From ZC4RG29 sp964521255 (GTDB lineage: Bacteria; Bacteroidota; Bacteroidia; Cytophagales; Cyclobacteriaceae): a stretch of 64,000 nucleotides of DNA. A program made the position numbers and the translations under genes. Below the pieces are notes generated by a model. The model was not told the origin of the DNA. It made no database searches and saw nothing but the letters and a program-made list of their open reading frames with translations. Location of the stretch: positions 186,001 through 250,000 of the forward strand of contig CAZFRM010000003.1 in the NCBI GenBank assembly GCA_964521255.1. Reading direction: 5' to 3'. Positions 33,290 through 42,080 of the stretch are shown piece after piece. Numbering within the stretch: position 1 is the first letter of the stretch; each line of letters begins with the position of its first letter.

Positions 33290-35665
33290 TCATTCACTTC
33301 GAAGTGTGGTCACCGGATTCATAGATGCTGCGCTGAATACTTTGTAGCCGATGGTGATACCCGAAATTATAAACATGACACCAATGGAAACAATAAAAGC
33401 AAATGGTGTCGCTCCCTGATAATATCGCCAGATCGTACTCATAAGCCAATCTGCCATTAAGTAACTTAACGCAGAACCCAGAACAGATGCTATCAAAAGT
33501 ATAATGACAAATTCGGTATTGATAATTCTTGTGATGTTTGAAATGGATGCGCCCAACACTTTTCGTACACCAATTTCTTTCATGCGCTTAATGATGTTAA
33601 GAGACACCAGCGAGAACAAACCTGTCGCTGATAATAACATGGCAATGATGCCGAGAAAAACAAACATCTTCACAAGATTTGTATTCACTTCTTCGGCTTG
33701 CTGCAATTCATTTATCAGCATCCTTCCATTGTACAACCGATTGGGAAATACTTCTTTCCATTTGCTTTCCATAAAAGTATTCACCTCTGCAATTTTTGCT
33801 GAAGGGGCGCTAACGATAAGGTGAGAATATTTATCCGGTGAAGTGTAGCGGATCATCATGGGTTCCATCTCTCTCCACAATCCGCGGCTATAAACATTCT
33901 TTACCACACCAACTACATACAACTTAACCGTATCCATCCAAAGTAACTCTTTCCCTATTGGTTTTTCCCAACCAAAAGCTTCCGCCATCTTCTGTGTAAT
34001 GATTATTGATTCCTTCCGGTCCGTCTCAGAGTCTTTAATGAAATCACGACCATCAATTAATTCCAAATCCATTGTCTTCAGATAGTCATCACCAACATCA
34101 ATGATGTCGACTTCCACCTGTTTAGATTCAACCTTAACAGGATCCCGGTAAGTAGAAGAGAAGATGCTGTGGGATGATCCGGCAATTAAAATAATATCGG
34201 GATTCTCCTTCAACGAATTACGATATGTTTCAAATTCACTTTGACCATTAATATAAGCGATAATGGATCCACGCACATCGAAGCCAAGATCATATTCGCG
34301 TTGGTATTTAGCATTTTGAACAAATGCAATGGCGCTGATAACTCCAATGAGTGATATGGCATACTGAAGACCAAGTAAAACTCGTGTAAAATAGTTCGTC
34401 CCGCCAAATTTCAACTTCCCTTTCAAAATACTTATCGGTTCAAATTTACTGATGTAGAATGCCGGGTAACTTCCCGCGAGCAATCCGGTAAATAGCAAAA
34501 CTCCAATGAGGAAGAATAAGAAATTTACACTATCCAAATAGTGGGTTGTAAGCTTCATGTGCTCCCACAAATTATTCCAACCTGCAATGAGTACTTCAGT
34601 AAGAAGTAAGCCAACAACCAACGCAAAAAAACAAATCAACATGGTCTCCCCGATAAACTGAACGATCAACTGACCACGCAGTCCACCCATTACTTTCCGG
34701 AGCCCTATTTCCTTTAACCTTCGTGAGGAAATTGCAATAGCCGTATTAGTAAGATTGAAGCAGGCAATTAATAAAATCAGTATGCCCATCATTGCCGATC
34801 CAGGAACAGCAGCAACAGGAGGTGCATCCCAGGTCCAGCTATTGGTACTTTCTGCACGGTCGCGGTGAGCCATTCCCGGAAAGTGATCAAGAGCAAATTC
34901 TCTTACAATAAAATCTTCTCTTACTTTGTTGTTATTAGCAACATAAGCTTGCAATTGTTTATGAACGGATGATAAACGGCTCGGGTCTTTTACGTTGACG
35001 AATATTGTACAAGGCCGTTTCCAGTCATCACGCTGTATATCGGTGAATTCATCAAAAAGATTTTCAAAATTCATGTAAGCGCTTCGGAAATAGAAACTGG
35101 AGTTCTGTGACTGCTCTTTAAATACTCCTGCAATTTTTATTTCTTTCAATTCACCCCTGTACTCCTGAGATAATGTCTTGCCAACAACATCCGTTGTGCC
35201 AAACAGTTTGTCGGCCATTTTATCGCTGATGAATACACTCGATTTATCTTTTAGTTCGGCTGGATTACCTGAAATGAAATCAAAAGTGAACATGGAGAAA
35301 AAATCCGGGTCTACATAGGCAAGCGATGCAGGAAAAAGATCGTCGTCTCTCTTAAAATCAGACCATGAATAATGATAGCGTGTTACCTGATCGGCATCAG
35401 CGATATTTTCCATGATCGCTGCTCCTAACGGAAGCGGCACACTACCGAAGTTCTTTAACGTATTATCAAATTCCCGTACGGAGTTGATACGGTAAATTGT
35501 TTCACCATTTTTATGCATGGTGTTAAAACTGGAATCAAAATCGTAGGTGAAGTATGCCACAATGCAGCATGCAATAGCTACACCCATTCCCAGCACATTG
35601 ATGATGATGAATAGCTTATTCTTCATCATGCTGCGAAGAGTAATGAGGAGATAGTTTTTTATCAT
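33290..35665 (-). CDS. ABC transporter permease, FtsX/MacB type
   Basis: This 791-residue inner-membrane protein has an N-terminal membrane helix, a periplasmic MacB-PCD domain (about 45-280), an FtsX block (about 285-420, with RRLKEIGLRKVMGG), a second periplasmic domain, and a second FtsX block (about 670-791, with KRMKEIGVRKVLGASISNITRII). These duplicated-core permeases work with a LolD/MacB-type ATPase to move substrates across the envelope by mechanotransmission. The ATPase and adaptor genes lie upstream on the same strand, separated by a YwqK-like gene. Substrate is unknown. Confidence 0.9.
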   Translation of the reverse strand: MIKNYLLITLRSMMKNKLFIIINVLGMGVAIACCIVAYFTYDFDSSFNTMHKNGETIYRINSVREFDNTLKNFGSVPLPLGAAIMENIADADQVTRYHYSWSDFKRDDDLFPASLAYVDPDFFSMFTFDFISGNPAELKDKSSVFISDKMADKLFGTTDVVGKTLSQEYRGELKEIKIAGVFKEQSQNSSFYFRSAYMNFENLFDEFTDIQRDDWKRPCTIFVNVKDPSRLSSVHKQLQAYVANNNKVREDFIVREFALDHFPGMAHRDRAESTNSWTWDAPPVAAVPGSAMMGILILLIACFNLTNTAIAISSRRLKEIGLRKVMGGLRGQLIVQFIGETMLICFFALVVGLLLTEVLIAGWNNLWEHMKLTTHYLDSVNFLFFLIGVLLFTGLLAGSYPAFYISKFEPISILKGKLKFGGTNYFTRVLLGLQYAISLIGVISAIAFVQNAKYQREYDLGFDVRGSIIAYINGQSEFETYRNSLKENPDIILIAGSSHSIFSSTYRDPVKVESKQVEVDIIDVGDDYLKTMDLELIDGRDFIKDSETDRKESIIITQKMAEAFGWEKPIGKELLWMDTVKLYVVGVVKNVYSRGLWREMEPMMIRYTSPDKYSHLIVSAPSAKIAEVNTFMESKWKEVFPNRLYNGRMLINELQQAEEVNTNLVKMFVFLGIIAMLLSATGLFSLVSLNIIKRMKEIGVRKVLGASISNITRIINTEFVIILLIASVLGSALSYLMADWLMSTIWRYYQGATPFAFIVSIGVMFIISGITIGYKVFSAASMNPVTTLRSE

Positions 35666-35778
35666 AGTAATGGATTTACTGCCAGGGATAAGACGCTTTT
35701 AAGATGCGTTTCGTTGCATTATTGTTACACTTTACTAAAAGAAAAAATAAATAAAGAATAGGACGGCAAAAGATCACT

Positions 35779-36510
35779 TCAATGAGAATTTCTGCCTACG
35801 ACATAGAAACGATGTGTAAATGGAATTAAATCCAAGGAATCGGATGTTGTACTGCGCTCGAATACAACGCCAGATATTCCTCTCAACCCTATTGAATCGG
35901 CTTTAATACTAAGAATTGATGTTAGGTTATCAACCTTAGGTAATGGTAAGTTTTTCTTGACGATTTTAGGATCGCTGATGTCCCCAATAATTACGTCAAC
36001 ATGATTAAATTGTCTGTTTCCTAATCTGATCCATGCTTTATAATTTTCCCCAAGATTTACAGTGTCCTTTTCTCGAATAAAAATAGGATCTTTAGTTTCA
36101 CGAGCAAAATTCCTTGATCCATCTTTATTATAAATGTAATAATCAAAAATTCGTCCCAGCGAATCGTATACTCTCATCTCTATCAAGTTACCATCTTCTG
36201 TGTACTCCCTAGAGATTTGACAAACGTCATCTTTGTAATCATTCTCTTGATAAAGATTTCCATTTTCATAGTAAACTACACTTCTCCCATGTTTCTTTCC
36301 GTTCTTCCAGTATGTTCTGGATTGCACTTTACCACTCTCAAAATATACAATCCCCAAACCCTCAGGTTTTCCATCTTTTAGAAAAACTTCGTGCTTCAGT
36401 TGCCCGCTGTTAAAATAAGAAACAGCTCTTTTCATTTTATATCTTATCAGTAAGAATATGGTCAACGTTCCAAGTATACAAATCCCAATTAAAAATATCT
36501 TACTTCTCAT
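35779..36510 (-). CDS. YwqK-like MORN-repeat protein, membrane-anchored
   Basis: This 243-residue protein has one N-terminal membrane helix (about 5-22) and three or four MORN_2-type repeats: YFNSGQLKHEVFLKDGKPEG, YFESGKVQSRTYWKNGKKHG and YYENGNLYQENDYKDD. A unique C-terminal beta-rich domain follows (about 125-243). YwqK in Bacillus is annotated as an antitoxin, but most Bacteroidota members have no toxin partner and their role is unknown. It lies between an exporter's ATPase and a permease gene on the same strand. No toxin candidate is adjacent. Confidence 0.7.
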   Translation of the reverse strand: MRSKIFLIGICILGTLTIFLLIRYKMKRAVSYFNSGQLKHEVFLKDGKPEGLGIVYFESGKVQSRTYWKNGKKHGRSVVYYENGNLYQENDYKDDVCQISREYTEDGNLIEMRVYDSLGRIFDYYIYNKDGSRNFARETKDPIFIREKDTVNLGENYKAWIRLGNRQFNHVDVIIGDISDPKIVKKNLPLPKVDNLTSILSIKADSIGLRGISGVVFERSTTSDSLDLIPFTHRFYVVGRNSH

Positions 36511-36690
36511 TTTTTTTGAGCCATTAATAATCGGAGCATTTGTTATCTGAATTACAGTGCCTTTACCACTAGTCGTTTTTGACTTCGAGCTGGTTCATGT
36601 ATTTATGATCCTGCGAAACAGTATATAACACTTCTCTTACGGGCAATGACACGTTACTCCTGTCTCAGCAGGTCGAAACAAAGCGATCAT

Positions 36691-36742
36691 AAAAAATGCA
36701 CAGGACAAAAAATAGCCATGATCTTTATCCTGTGCATTTTTT
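36691..36742. terminator. Long hairpin with A and T tracts (bidirectional terminator)
   Basis: A perfect 15-bp inverted repeat (AAAAAATGCACAGGA at 36691-36705; TCCTGTGCATTTTTT at 36728-36742) has a 22-nt spacer and T-runs on both strands. It lies in the 327-bp gene-free stretch 36511-36837, about 95 bp after the ABC ATPase stop. I see no gene in the rest of that stretch. Confidence 0.75.
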
Positions 36743-36837
36743 TTGTTATTCATTATTAAGTTATTCGTTAAAGGCATGATGAAAATACTATTCACATAAA
36801 CCAGTACCATTAACCCTGATAACAAATAACTACTAAA

Positions 36838-37527
36838 CTAAATATGAAATTGTTCTTTCAAATTCTCAGTCACCACTTTACCGTCAAACAGGTTAACGAT
36901 ACGGTGTGCATAGTTAGCGTCATAAGGTGAGTGAGTCACCATGATAATGGTCGTTCCTTCTTCATTTAATTGAGAAAGAAGTTTCATCACTTCTTCACCA
37001 TTCGCTGAATCCAAATTACCAGTCGGTTCATCGGCAAGGATCACTCTGGGTTTTGCCACAATAGCCCGGGCAATAGCCACACGTTGTTGCTGACCACCGG
37101 AAAGTTGCTGTGGAAAATGATTTCTGCGGTGCATGATGTTCATACGTTCCAACACTTCTTCAACACGTTGCTTTCTTTCTGATGCCGGAACTTTCAAATA
37201 CAACAATGGCAATTCAACGTTTTCAAAAACAGTAAGTTCATCAATAAGGTTAAAGCTTTGAAACACGAAGCCTATAGAACCTTTCCTTAGTTGAGCACGC
37301 TGACGTTCGGAGTATTTAGCGACTTCGTGTTCACCGAAAAAGTACTCACCATTTGATGGATTGTCCAACAGACCAAGAATGTTAAGCAAGGTAGACTTAC
37401 CACAACCGGAAGGTCCCATTATAGCAACAAATTCTCCTTCTTTAATTTCCAGGTTAATACTATTGAGGGCGGTTGTTTCAACTTCTTCAGTTGTATAAAC
37501 TTTCTCCAGATTTTTCAGTTTGATCAT
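36838..37527 (-). CDS. ABC transporter ATP-binding protein (LolD/MacB type)
   Basis: This 229-residue nucleotide-binding subunit has Walker A GPSGCGKST (about 38-46), the Q-loop in FVFQSFNLIDELTVFENVELPL, the ABC signature LSGGQQQR, Walker B VILADEPTGNLDS and the switch His (MVTHS). The TTALNSINLEIKEGEFVAIMG start and the insertion pattern are typical of LolD/MacB ATPases that drive FtsX-type permeases. It is encoded 63 bp after the adaptor gene and upstream of the permease at 33290-35665, so these three probably form one MacAB-like exporter. Confidence 0.94.
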   Translation of the reverse strand: MIKLKNLEKVYTTEEVETTALNSINLEIKEGEFVAIMGPSGCGKSTLLNILGLLDNPSNGEYFFGEHEVAKYSERQRAQLRKGSIGFVFQSFNLIDELTVFENVELPLLYLKVPASERKQRVEEVLERMNIMHRRNHFPQQLSGGQQQRVAIARAIVAKPRVILADEPTGNLDSANGEEVMKLLSQLNEEGTTIIMVTHSPYDANYAHRIVNLFDGKVVTENLKEQFHI

Positions 37528-37590
37528 GGCTTTATGATTTTAGATTTTACGATTTACGAATTTTAAGATTGATTATTTTATTATTTAGTT

Positions 37591-38856
37591 TTAATTCAAT
37601 AGCAATACTTCGTTGTTACCGAAATTTTCATACGAAGAAGTGATCACCTTGTCACCAGGCTGCAGGCCTTCCAGTACTTCATAGTTCTCCGTATTCTTTC
37701 TGCCTAATTTAATATCACGTTTAACAGCACGGTTTTCGCCATCCAGGACAAATACCCAGTTACCTCCTGTATCTTTATAGAATCCACCTACGGGCAAGAG
37801 CAATTCTTCGGATGATTGTCCTAATTCAATTCGCAACCGAAGTGATTGTCCTCTTCTGATTCCCGGAGGCGTATCACCCACAAAATTCATATCAACTTCA
37901 AATCTGCCAGCGATCACGTTGGGATATATGTAGGCAATTTCGAGCTCGTAATCTTTACCTGCAAAAGTGGTTGTAGCATGAAGCCCCTGTGATATTCTTG
38001 GCAAATAAATTTCATCAATAGGAACCTTTACCTTATAACTTCCCAGGATATCAATTTGTCCTAATCGCTGTCCTTGATTAACCGCTTGCCCCACTTCCAA
38101 TTGAGGACGTGATAATTGTCCGTCAATGGGTGCACGAATCACGAGGTTCTCCAAAATTTTTCCAGCACCTTCCAAGCTCATGCTCAAGCGGCCTTCCGTT
38201 TGATCCATAGAATGCAGTTGGCGTATTCGCTCAATTGAATCTTTACGATAAACCTCATAAGTAATTCTTTTACGTTCAAGGTTATACTTATAATCAGCTT
38301 CCGTTTGTTCAAATTCTTGTTTAGAGATCAATTTCTTCTCAAAAAGTTGCTTTTGACGATTATATTTTGGTTCTGTAGTTGCCAGTGCATTTTCAATCAA
38401 AGCAAGTTGCTGGCGCTGCTCCAAATCGTTTCTGGTGATATTAAGACGGGTAGTACGCGTTTGATTTATGCTTTCCACAAGTTGAGCTTCCTGCTGCATG
38501 ACTTGTATTTCACGGTTAAGGTTGCTTAATTCAAGGATAACATCACCCTTTTTAAGCATGGTACCACTCTCAGCAACGATCGACTTAATGCTTCCCCCTT
38601 CAACCGCGTCAAGATAAACCGTGCGGCTTGGCTCAACAGTACCGGTCTGGGGAATGAATTCCAGAAATACCCCTCGCTGAACCGTAGAGACTGTAATCTT
38701 TTCTAAGTCTACTTTTAATTTCGAACGCCTGTCAGCAAACAAAACCTGGTACCCTACAAAAAATACAAACAAGGCAATTCCACTGTAGGTGGCAATACGC
38801 TTTACCGTCCACTTTTTCTTTTTAATCTTTTTATCCATTACTTCCTGGCTCATCAT
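37591..38856 (-). CDS. MacA-like periplasmic adaptor (HlyD family)
   Basis: This 421-residue membrane fusion protein has one N-terminal membrane helix (about 20-40). A lipoyl/barrel-sandwich half (TVEPSRTVYLDAVEGGSIKSIVAESG) is followed by a long alpha-hairpin (about 115-215), the second lipoyl half (LVIRAPIDGQLSRPQLEVGQAVNQGQ), a beta-barrel domain and a membrane-proximal domain ending GDKVITSSYENFGNNEVLLLN. It links an inner-membrane exporter to the outer membrane. It is the first gene of the exporter operon. A sigma-54-like promoter lies about 60-75 bp upstream of its ATG, pointing to control by the sigma-54 activator encoded divergently. Confidence 0.92.
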   Translation of the reverse strand: MMSQEVMDKKIKKKKWTVKRIATYSGIALFVFFVGYQVLFADRRSKLKVDLEKITVSTVQRGVFLEFIPQTGTVEPSRTVYLDAVEGGSIKSIVAESGTMLKKGDVILELSNLNREIQVMQQEAQLVESINQTRTTRLNITRNDLEQRQQLALIENALATTEPKYNRQKQLFEKKLISKQEFEQTEADYKYNLERKRITYEVYRKDSIERIRQLHSMDQTEGRLSMSLEGAGKILENLVIRAPIDGQLSRPQLEVGQAVNQGQRLGQIDILGSYKVKVPIDEIYLPRISQGLHATTTFAGKDYELEIAYIYPNVIAGRFEVDMNFVGDTPPGIRRGQSLRLRIELGQSSEELLLPVGGFYKDTGGNWVFVLDGENRAVKRDIKLGRKNTENYEVLEGLQPGDKVITSSYENFGNNEVLLLN

Positions 38857-38917
38857 TAATACTTAACTATGTAGGGATAGTTTCAACCCACGCACCCATT
38901 TGTGCATAAGGCCCATT

Positions 38918-38933
38918 GCCAACAAATGTGCCA
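38918..38933 (-). promoter_or_regulatory. Near-consensus sigma-54 promoter of the exporter operon
   Basis: On the minus strand the sequence reads TGGCAC, five bases (ATTTG), TTGG. This matches the -24/-12 consensus TGGCAC-N5-TTGCW except for one base in the -12 element; the GG-to-GG spacing of 10 bases is right. The predicted transcription start is about 50 bp before the adaptor ATG (38856). A sigma-54-dependent activator gene lies on the other side of the gap. Confidence 0.6.
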
Positions 38934-38964
38934 AGCAACATTCCCGCTCTTTTAGAGGTTAAAA

Positions 38965-39010
38965 CGTGACTTTCACGTTCACTCATGAACGAGTCTGTCC
39001 GATTACGGAC
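38965..39010. promoter_or_regulatory. Three consecutive short palindromes, candidate activator sites
   Basis: CGTGA-ctt-TCACG (38965-38977), CGTTCA-ctca-TGAACG (38976-38991) and GTCCG-atta-CGGAC (38997-39010) follow one another upstream of the sigma-54-like promoter, at the distance expected for enhancer sites. Each differs in sequence, so they may not all bind the same protein. A TACATTTA box near 39022 could serve the divergent regulator gene. Confidence 0.45.
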
Positions 39011-39141
39011 GTAAAATTCGTACATTTATACACTAAAAATCCTTTTTTCAAACGTATTTACGTCTTTTGGCTTTCGGTATATCCTTTGCCCACAAGCGGA
39101 CATATATGTTTAAAACTGATACACCGCCGGCCCGAACAACT

Positions 39142-40521
39142 ATGGAACAAAAGCAGGGAAAAATCCTTATCGTGGATGACAATGAAGACTTGTTGAAGGC
39201 TGCCAAGATGCACCTTAAGAGACATTTTGCTCAAGTCGACATTGAGAAGAACCCGGAAGCGATTCCTGGTTTAATGAACAATGAAGACTACGATGTGATT
39301 TTACTCGACATGAACTTTACAAAGGATGTTAGCAGCGGAAGCGAGGGATATTACTGGCTTGAGAAAATCCTGGAGACTGATCCCTCAGCCGTTGTTGTAC
39401 TGATTACTGCTTATGGTGATGTACAAATGGCAGTGCGGGCAATTAAAGCCGGAGCAACTGATTTTGTATTGAAGCCATGGGAGAATGAGAAATTACTGGC
39501 CACATTATATTCTTCCATGCGACTGCGCAAATCGCGTGATGAAATTGAAAATCTTAAAATTAAAAATCACGAGATCAACCAGGCGCTGAATGATCGCTAC
39601 AGCGAAATCATAGGACAAAGCGCTGCCATGCAACGGATCTTCCAAACGATAGATCGCGTAGCGCATACCGATGCAAATGTTTTGATACTGGGCGAAAACG
39701 GAACAGGTAAAGAAATGATCGCCCGTGCTATTCATAGGAACTCTGCACGCAAGCAGGAGAATTTTGTTGGCGTTGATCTTGGTTCGATAACAGAAACATT
39801 ATTTGAAAGCGAACTATTTGGTCACAAGAAAGGCGCTTTCACGGATGCAAAAGAAGATAGAGCCGGTAGATTTGAATTAGCAAATGGCGGTAGTCTTTTC
39901 CTTGATGAAATTGGTAATCTTTCGATGCCCCTACAGGCCAAGCTCCTAACGGTGATTCAAAATAGAAAAGTGAGCCGCGTTGGAAGTAACAAAGACACAA
40001 ACATCGACATTCGATTGATTTGTGCTACCAATTTACCATTGTATGACATGGTAAAAGAAAACCGCTTCAGACAAGATCTTCTTTACCGTATCAACACAAT
40101 TGAAATTGAAATTCCACCGCTACGAGAACGGTTTGAAGATATCCCTCTGTTGGCAAATCATTTTCTGAAACACTATAACGCAAGGTATAATAAGAACATC
40201 ACGAAGATTAGTGATGCAGCCATGACCCGAATGCATAAGCACACCTGGCCAGGCAACGTACGCGAACTTCAACATGCCATTGAACGTGCAGTGATTCTCA
40301 GCAATTCAAGTATTCTACAACCGGAAGATTTTAATTTTTCTACGACAACAGGAAAAGAGGATGGACAATTAAGTCTGGATCAATATAATCTTGAAGAAGT
40401 AGAAAAATTACTTATCCGGAAAGTCCTCAAAAAATACAATGGCAATATCACTCAGGCCGCAACCGAACTGGGACTAACCCGGTCTTCCCTCTACAGGAGA
40501 TTGGAAAAATACGGACTCTGA
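39142..40521 (+). CDS. Sigma-54-dependent response regulator (NtrC family)
   Basis: This protein of about 459 residues has three domains. The receiver shows LIVDDNED, VILLDMNF with the phospho-Asp, LITAYGD and LKPWE. The AAA+ domain has Walker A GENGTGKE, GAFTDA in place of the usual GAFTGA sigma-54 contact loop, and Walker B GGSLFLDEIG. The C-terminal Fis-type helix-turn-helix ends NITQAATELGLTRSSLYRRLEKYGL. It activates sigma-54 promoters. Its kinase gene follows 149 bp downstream and the MacAB-like operon is divergent. I chose the ATG at 39142 (MEQKQGKILIVDDN); ATGs at 39106 and 39067 are possible. Confidence 0.92.
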   Translation: MEQKQGKILIVDDNEDLLKAAKMHLKRHFAQVDIEKNPEAIPGLMNNEDYDVILLDMNFTKDVSSGSEGYYWLEKILETDPSAVVVLITAYGDVQMAVRAIKAGATDFVLKPWENEKLLATLYSSMRLRKSRDEIENLKIKNHEINQALNDRYSEIIGQSAAMQRIFQTIDRVAHTDANVLILGENGTGKEMIARAIHRNSARKQENFVGVDLGSITETLFESELFGHKKGAFTDAKEDRAGRFELANGGSLFLDEIGNLSMPLQAKLLTVIQNRKVSRVGSNKDTNIDIRLICATNLPLYDMVKENRFRQDLLYRINTIEIEIPPLRERFEDIPLLANHFLKHYNARYNKNITKISDAAMTRMHKHTWPGNVRELQHAIERAVILSNSSILQPEDFNFSTTTGKEDGQLSLDQYNLEEVEKLLIRKVLKKYNGNITQAATELGLTRSSLYRRLEKYGL

Positions 40522-40550
40522 TAATTGATGAGTGAAGGAGTGAATATTGA

Positions 40551-40572
40551 ACCTGTCTGCCGTCAGGCAGGT
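40551..40572. repeat. CCTGCC/GGCAGG palindrome, copy 3
   Basis: ACCTGTCTG / CAGGCAGGT forms a hairpin 30 bp after the regulator stop codon. It is followed at about 40618-40655 by a degenerate direct repeat of the unit TCGTACC. Neither has coding potential. Confidence 0.55.
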
Positions 40573-40670
40573 AGTTGAATTGAATACTTGTTTTGAATAA
40601 GAGCTGATAAACCTTGACACGCTACCTCGTACTTCGTAAATCGTACCTCGTACCTTTTTAGCATTCTTCC

Positions 40671-42020
40671 ATGTCATTTGGTTTTAAAGATTTCAGAGCG
40701 CGCGTTTTTATCCGGGTGGTTCTCATCGGACTGGCTCTGGCGTTGCTGATATTCATGATTGGAAGGCCGAATATGCTTTTCGCCGCCGTGCTGACAGGGG
40801 TGATCATTATATTGCAGTTGGCTGAAATGTTCAGGTTCGTTAGCCAGACGAATCGAAAGCTTACACGCTTCCTGGAGTCAGTTAAGTATTCAGATTTTAT
40901 TTCAGGCTTCACTTCCGACAATAAACTTGGAAAAAGTTTTAAAGACCTGAACATTGCCTTTAACGAAGTTCTTGAAGCTTTCCGAAAAGCGCGCTCAGAA
41001 AAAGAAGAACACTGGCAATATCTTAACACTGTTGTTCAGCAAGTACGTACCGGAATACTTTCTTATGATAATGATGGAAAAGTTCAACTGATCAATACTA
41101 ATGCAAGGCGCTTCCTGAATGTACAACGACTCCAGAATATGGAGGAATTACTGGAAATAAATCCAAGGTTGTATAAATCAATTTTCGACACAGAGCCAGG
41201 AAAAAGTAATCTTTATAAAGGAGGCAATGAACTTCATCTTACTATTCAGGCAACATTGCTTAGAATTCGTGGCAACACCGTTAAGCTAATTACATTACAA
41301 AACATTCAGCCTGAGTTACAAAGACAAGAATTGGAAGCATGGCAAAACCTTACGCGTGTGCTCCGCCATGAGATCATGAATTCAATTACACCCATTTCAT
41401 CACTCACCTCCACTTTGAAAGAAATTCTTGATCACGATCTCACAAAAAAAGACGGACATTACGAATTAAAGGATGAAGGAGCAGACGACTTAAGAGAGGG
41501 CCTGGGCACTATTGAAAGCCGGAGCCGCGGTCTTATTAAATTCATTGATGCCTACCGTGAATATACTTCTGTACCGCAGCCCAAGATAAAAACGGTCAGG
41601 CTGAAAGATATGGTCGAGAAGATCGCACAACTGATGAAACCTGAATTCAGGAAGCATAACATAAAATTCGAATATGAGTGTAACTCAGAGTACCTCACCA
41701 TTCAAGCCGATGAAGAGCTGCTTGAACAGGTTGTAATTAACCTGGTAAAAAATGCTATTGAAGCCGTGAGCGAAACGGAGAATCCACAAATACAACTTAT
41801 TGCACGGCATGATACGGCCGTTAAAATTGAAGTGATTGATAACGGACCGGGTATTATCAGGGAAGCGCTTGAATCTATTTTCGTGCCTTTTTACACAACA
41901 AAAAGAACCGGCTCAGGTATTGGTTTAAGCCTGTCACGACAGATCATGCAAATGCATAACGGAACACTTACTGTTGAATCGGAACCGGGGGTGAAGACGG
42001 TGTTTACATTGAGATTTTGA
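40671..42020 (+). CDS. Sensor histidine kinase (NtrB-like)
   Basis: This 449-residue kinase has two adjacent membrane helices (about 12-28 and 34-52), a short linker and a PAS-like domain (about 120-215). HisKA follows with the phospho-His in LRHEIMNSITPISSL, then a HATPase domain (NLVKNAIEAV N box, DNGPG, TTKRTGSGIGLSLS). It lacks a large periplasmic sensor, so it probably senses within the membrane or cytoplasm. It is the likely partner of the sigma-54 activator directly upstream. Such kinase/activator pairs beside MacAB-like exporters recur in Bacteroidota. Confidence 0.92.
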   Translation: MSFGFKDFRARVFIRVVLIGLALALLIFMIGRPNMLFAAVLTGVIIILQLAEMFRFVSQTNRKLTRFLESVKYSDFISGFTSDNKLGKSFKDLNIAFNEVLEAFRKARSEKEEHWQYLNTVVQQVRTGILSYDNDGKVQLINTNARRFLNVQRLQNMEELLEINPRLYKSIFDTEPGKSNLYKGGNELHLTIQATLLRIRGNTVKLITLQNIQPELQRQELEAWQNLTRVLRHEIMNSITPISSLTSTLKEILDHDLTKKDGHYELKDEGADDLREGLGTIESRSRGLIKFIDAYREYTSVPQPKIKTVRLKDMVEKIAQLMKPEFRKHNIKFEYECNSEYLTIQADEELLEQVVINLVKNAIEAVSETENPQIQLIARHDTAVKIEVIDNGPGIIREALESIFVPFYTTKRTGSGIGLSLSRQIMQMHNGTLTVESEPGVKTVFTLRF

Positions 42021-42080
42021 AAGATATGCGGCACTTGAGAAGTTCGATAATGCATTGTACGAGATATTCAAATTGATAAC

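Noticed and set aside
36637..36825. 62-codon minus-strand frame in the gap before the YwqK gene
   Set aside because: It runs through the terminator hairpin and has no family resemblance or regulatory signals.
39071..39091. Second sigma-54 promoter on the plus strand before the activator gene (CGGTAT-N5-TTTGC)
   Set aside because: Only half of the -24 element matches; the TACATTTA box near 39022 is an equally good candidate.
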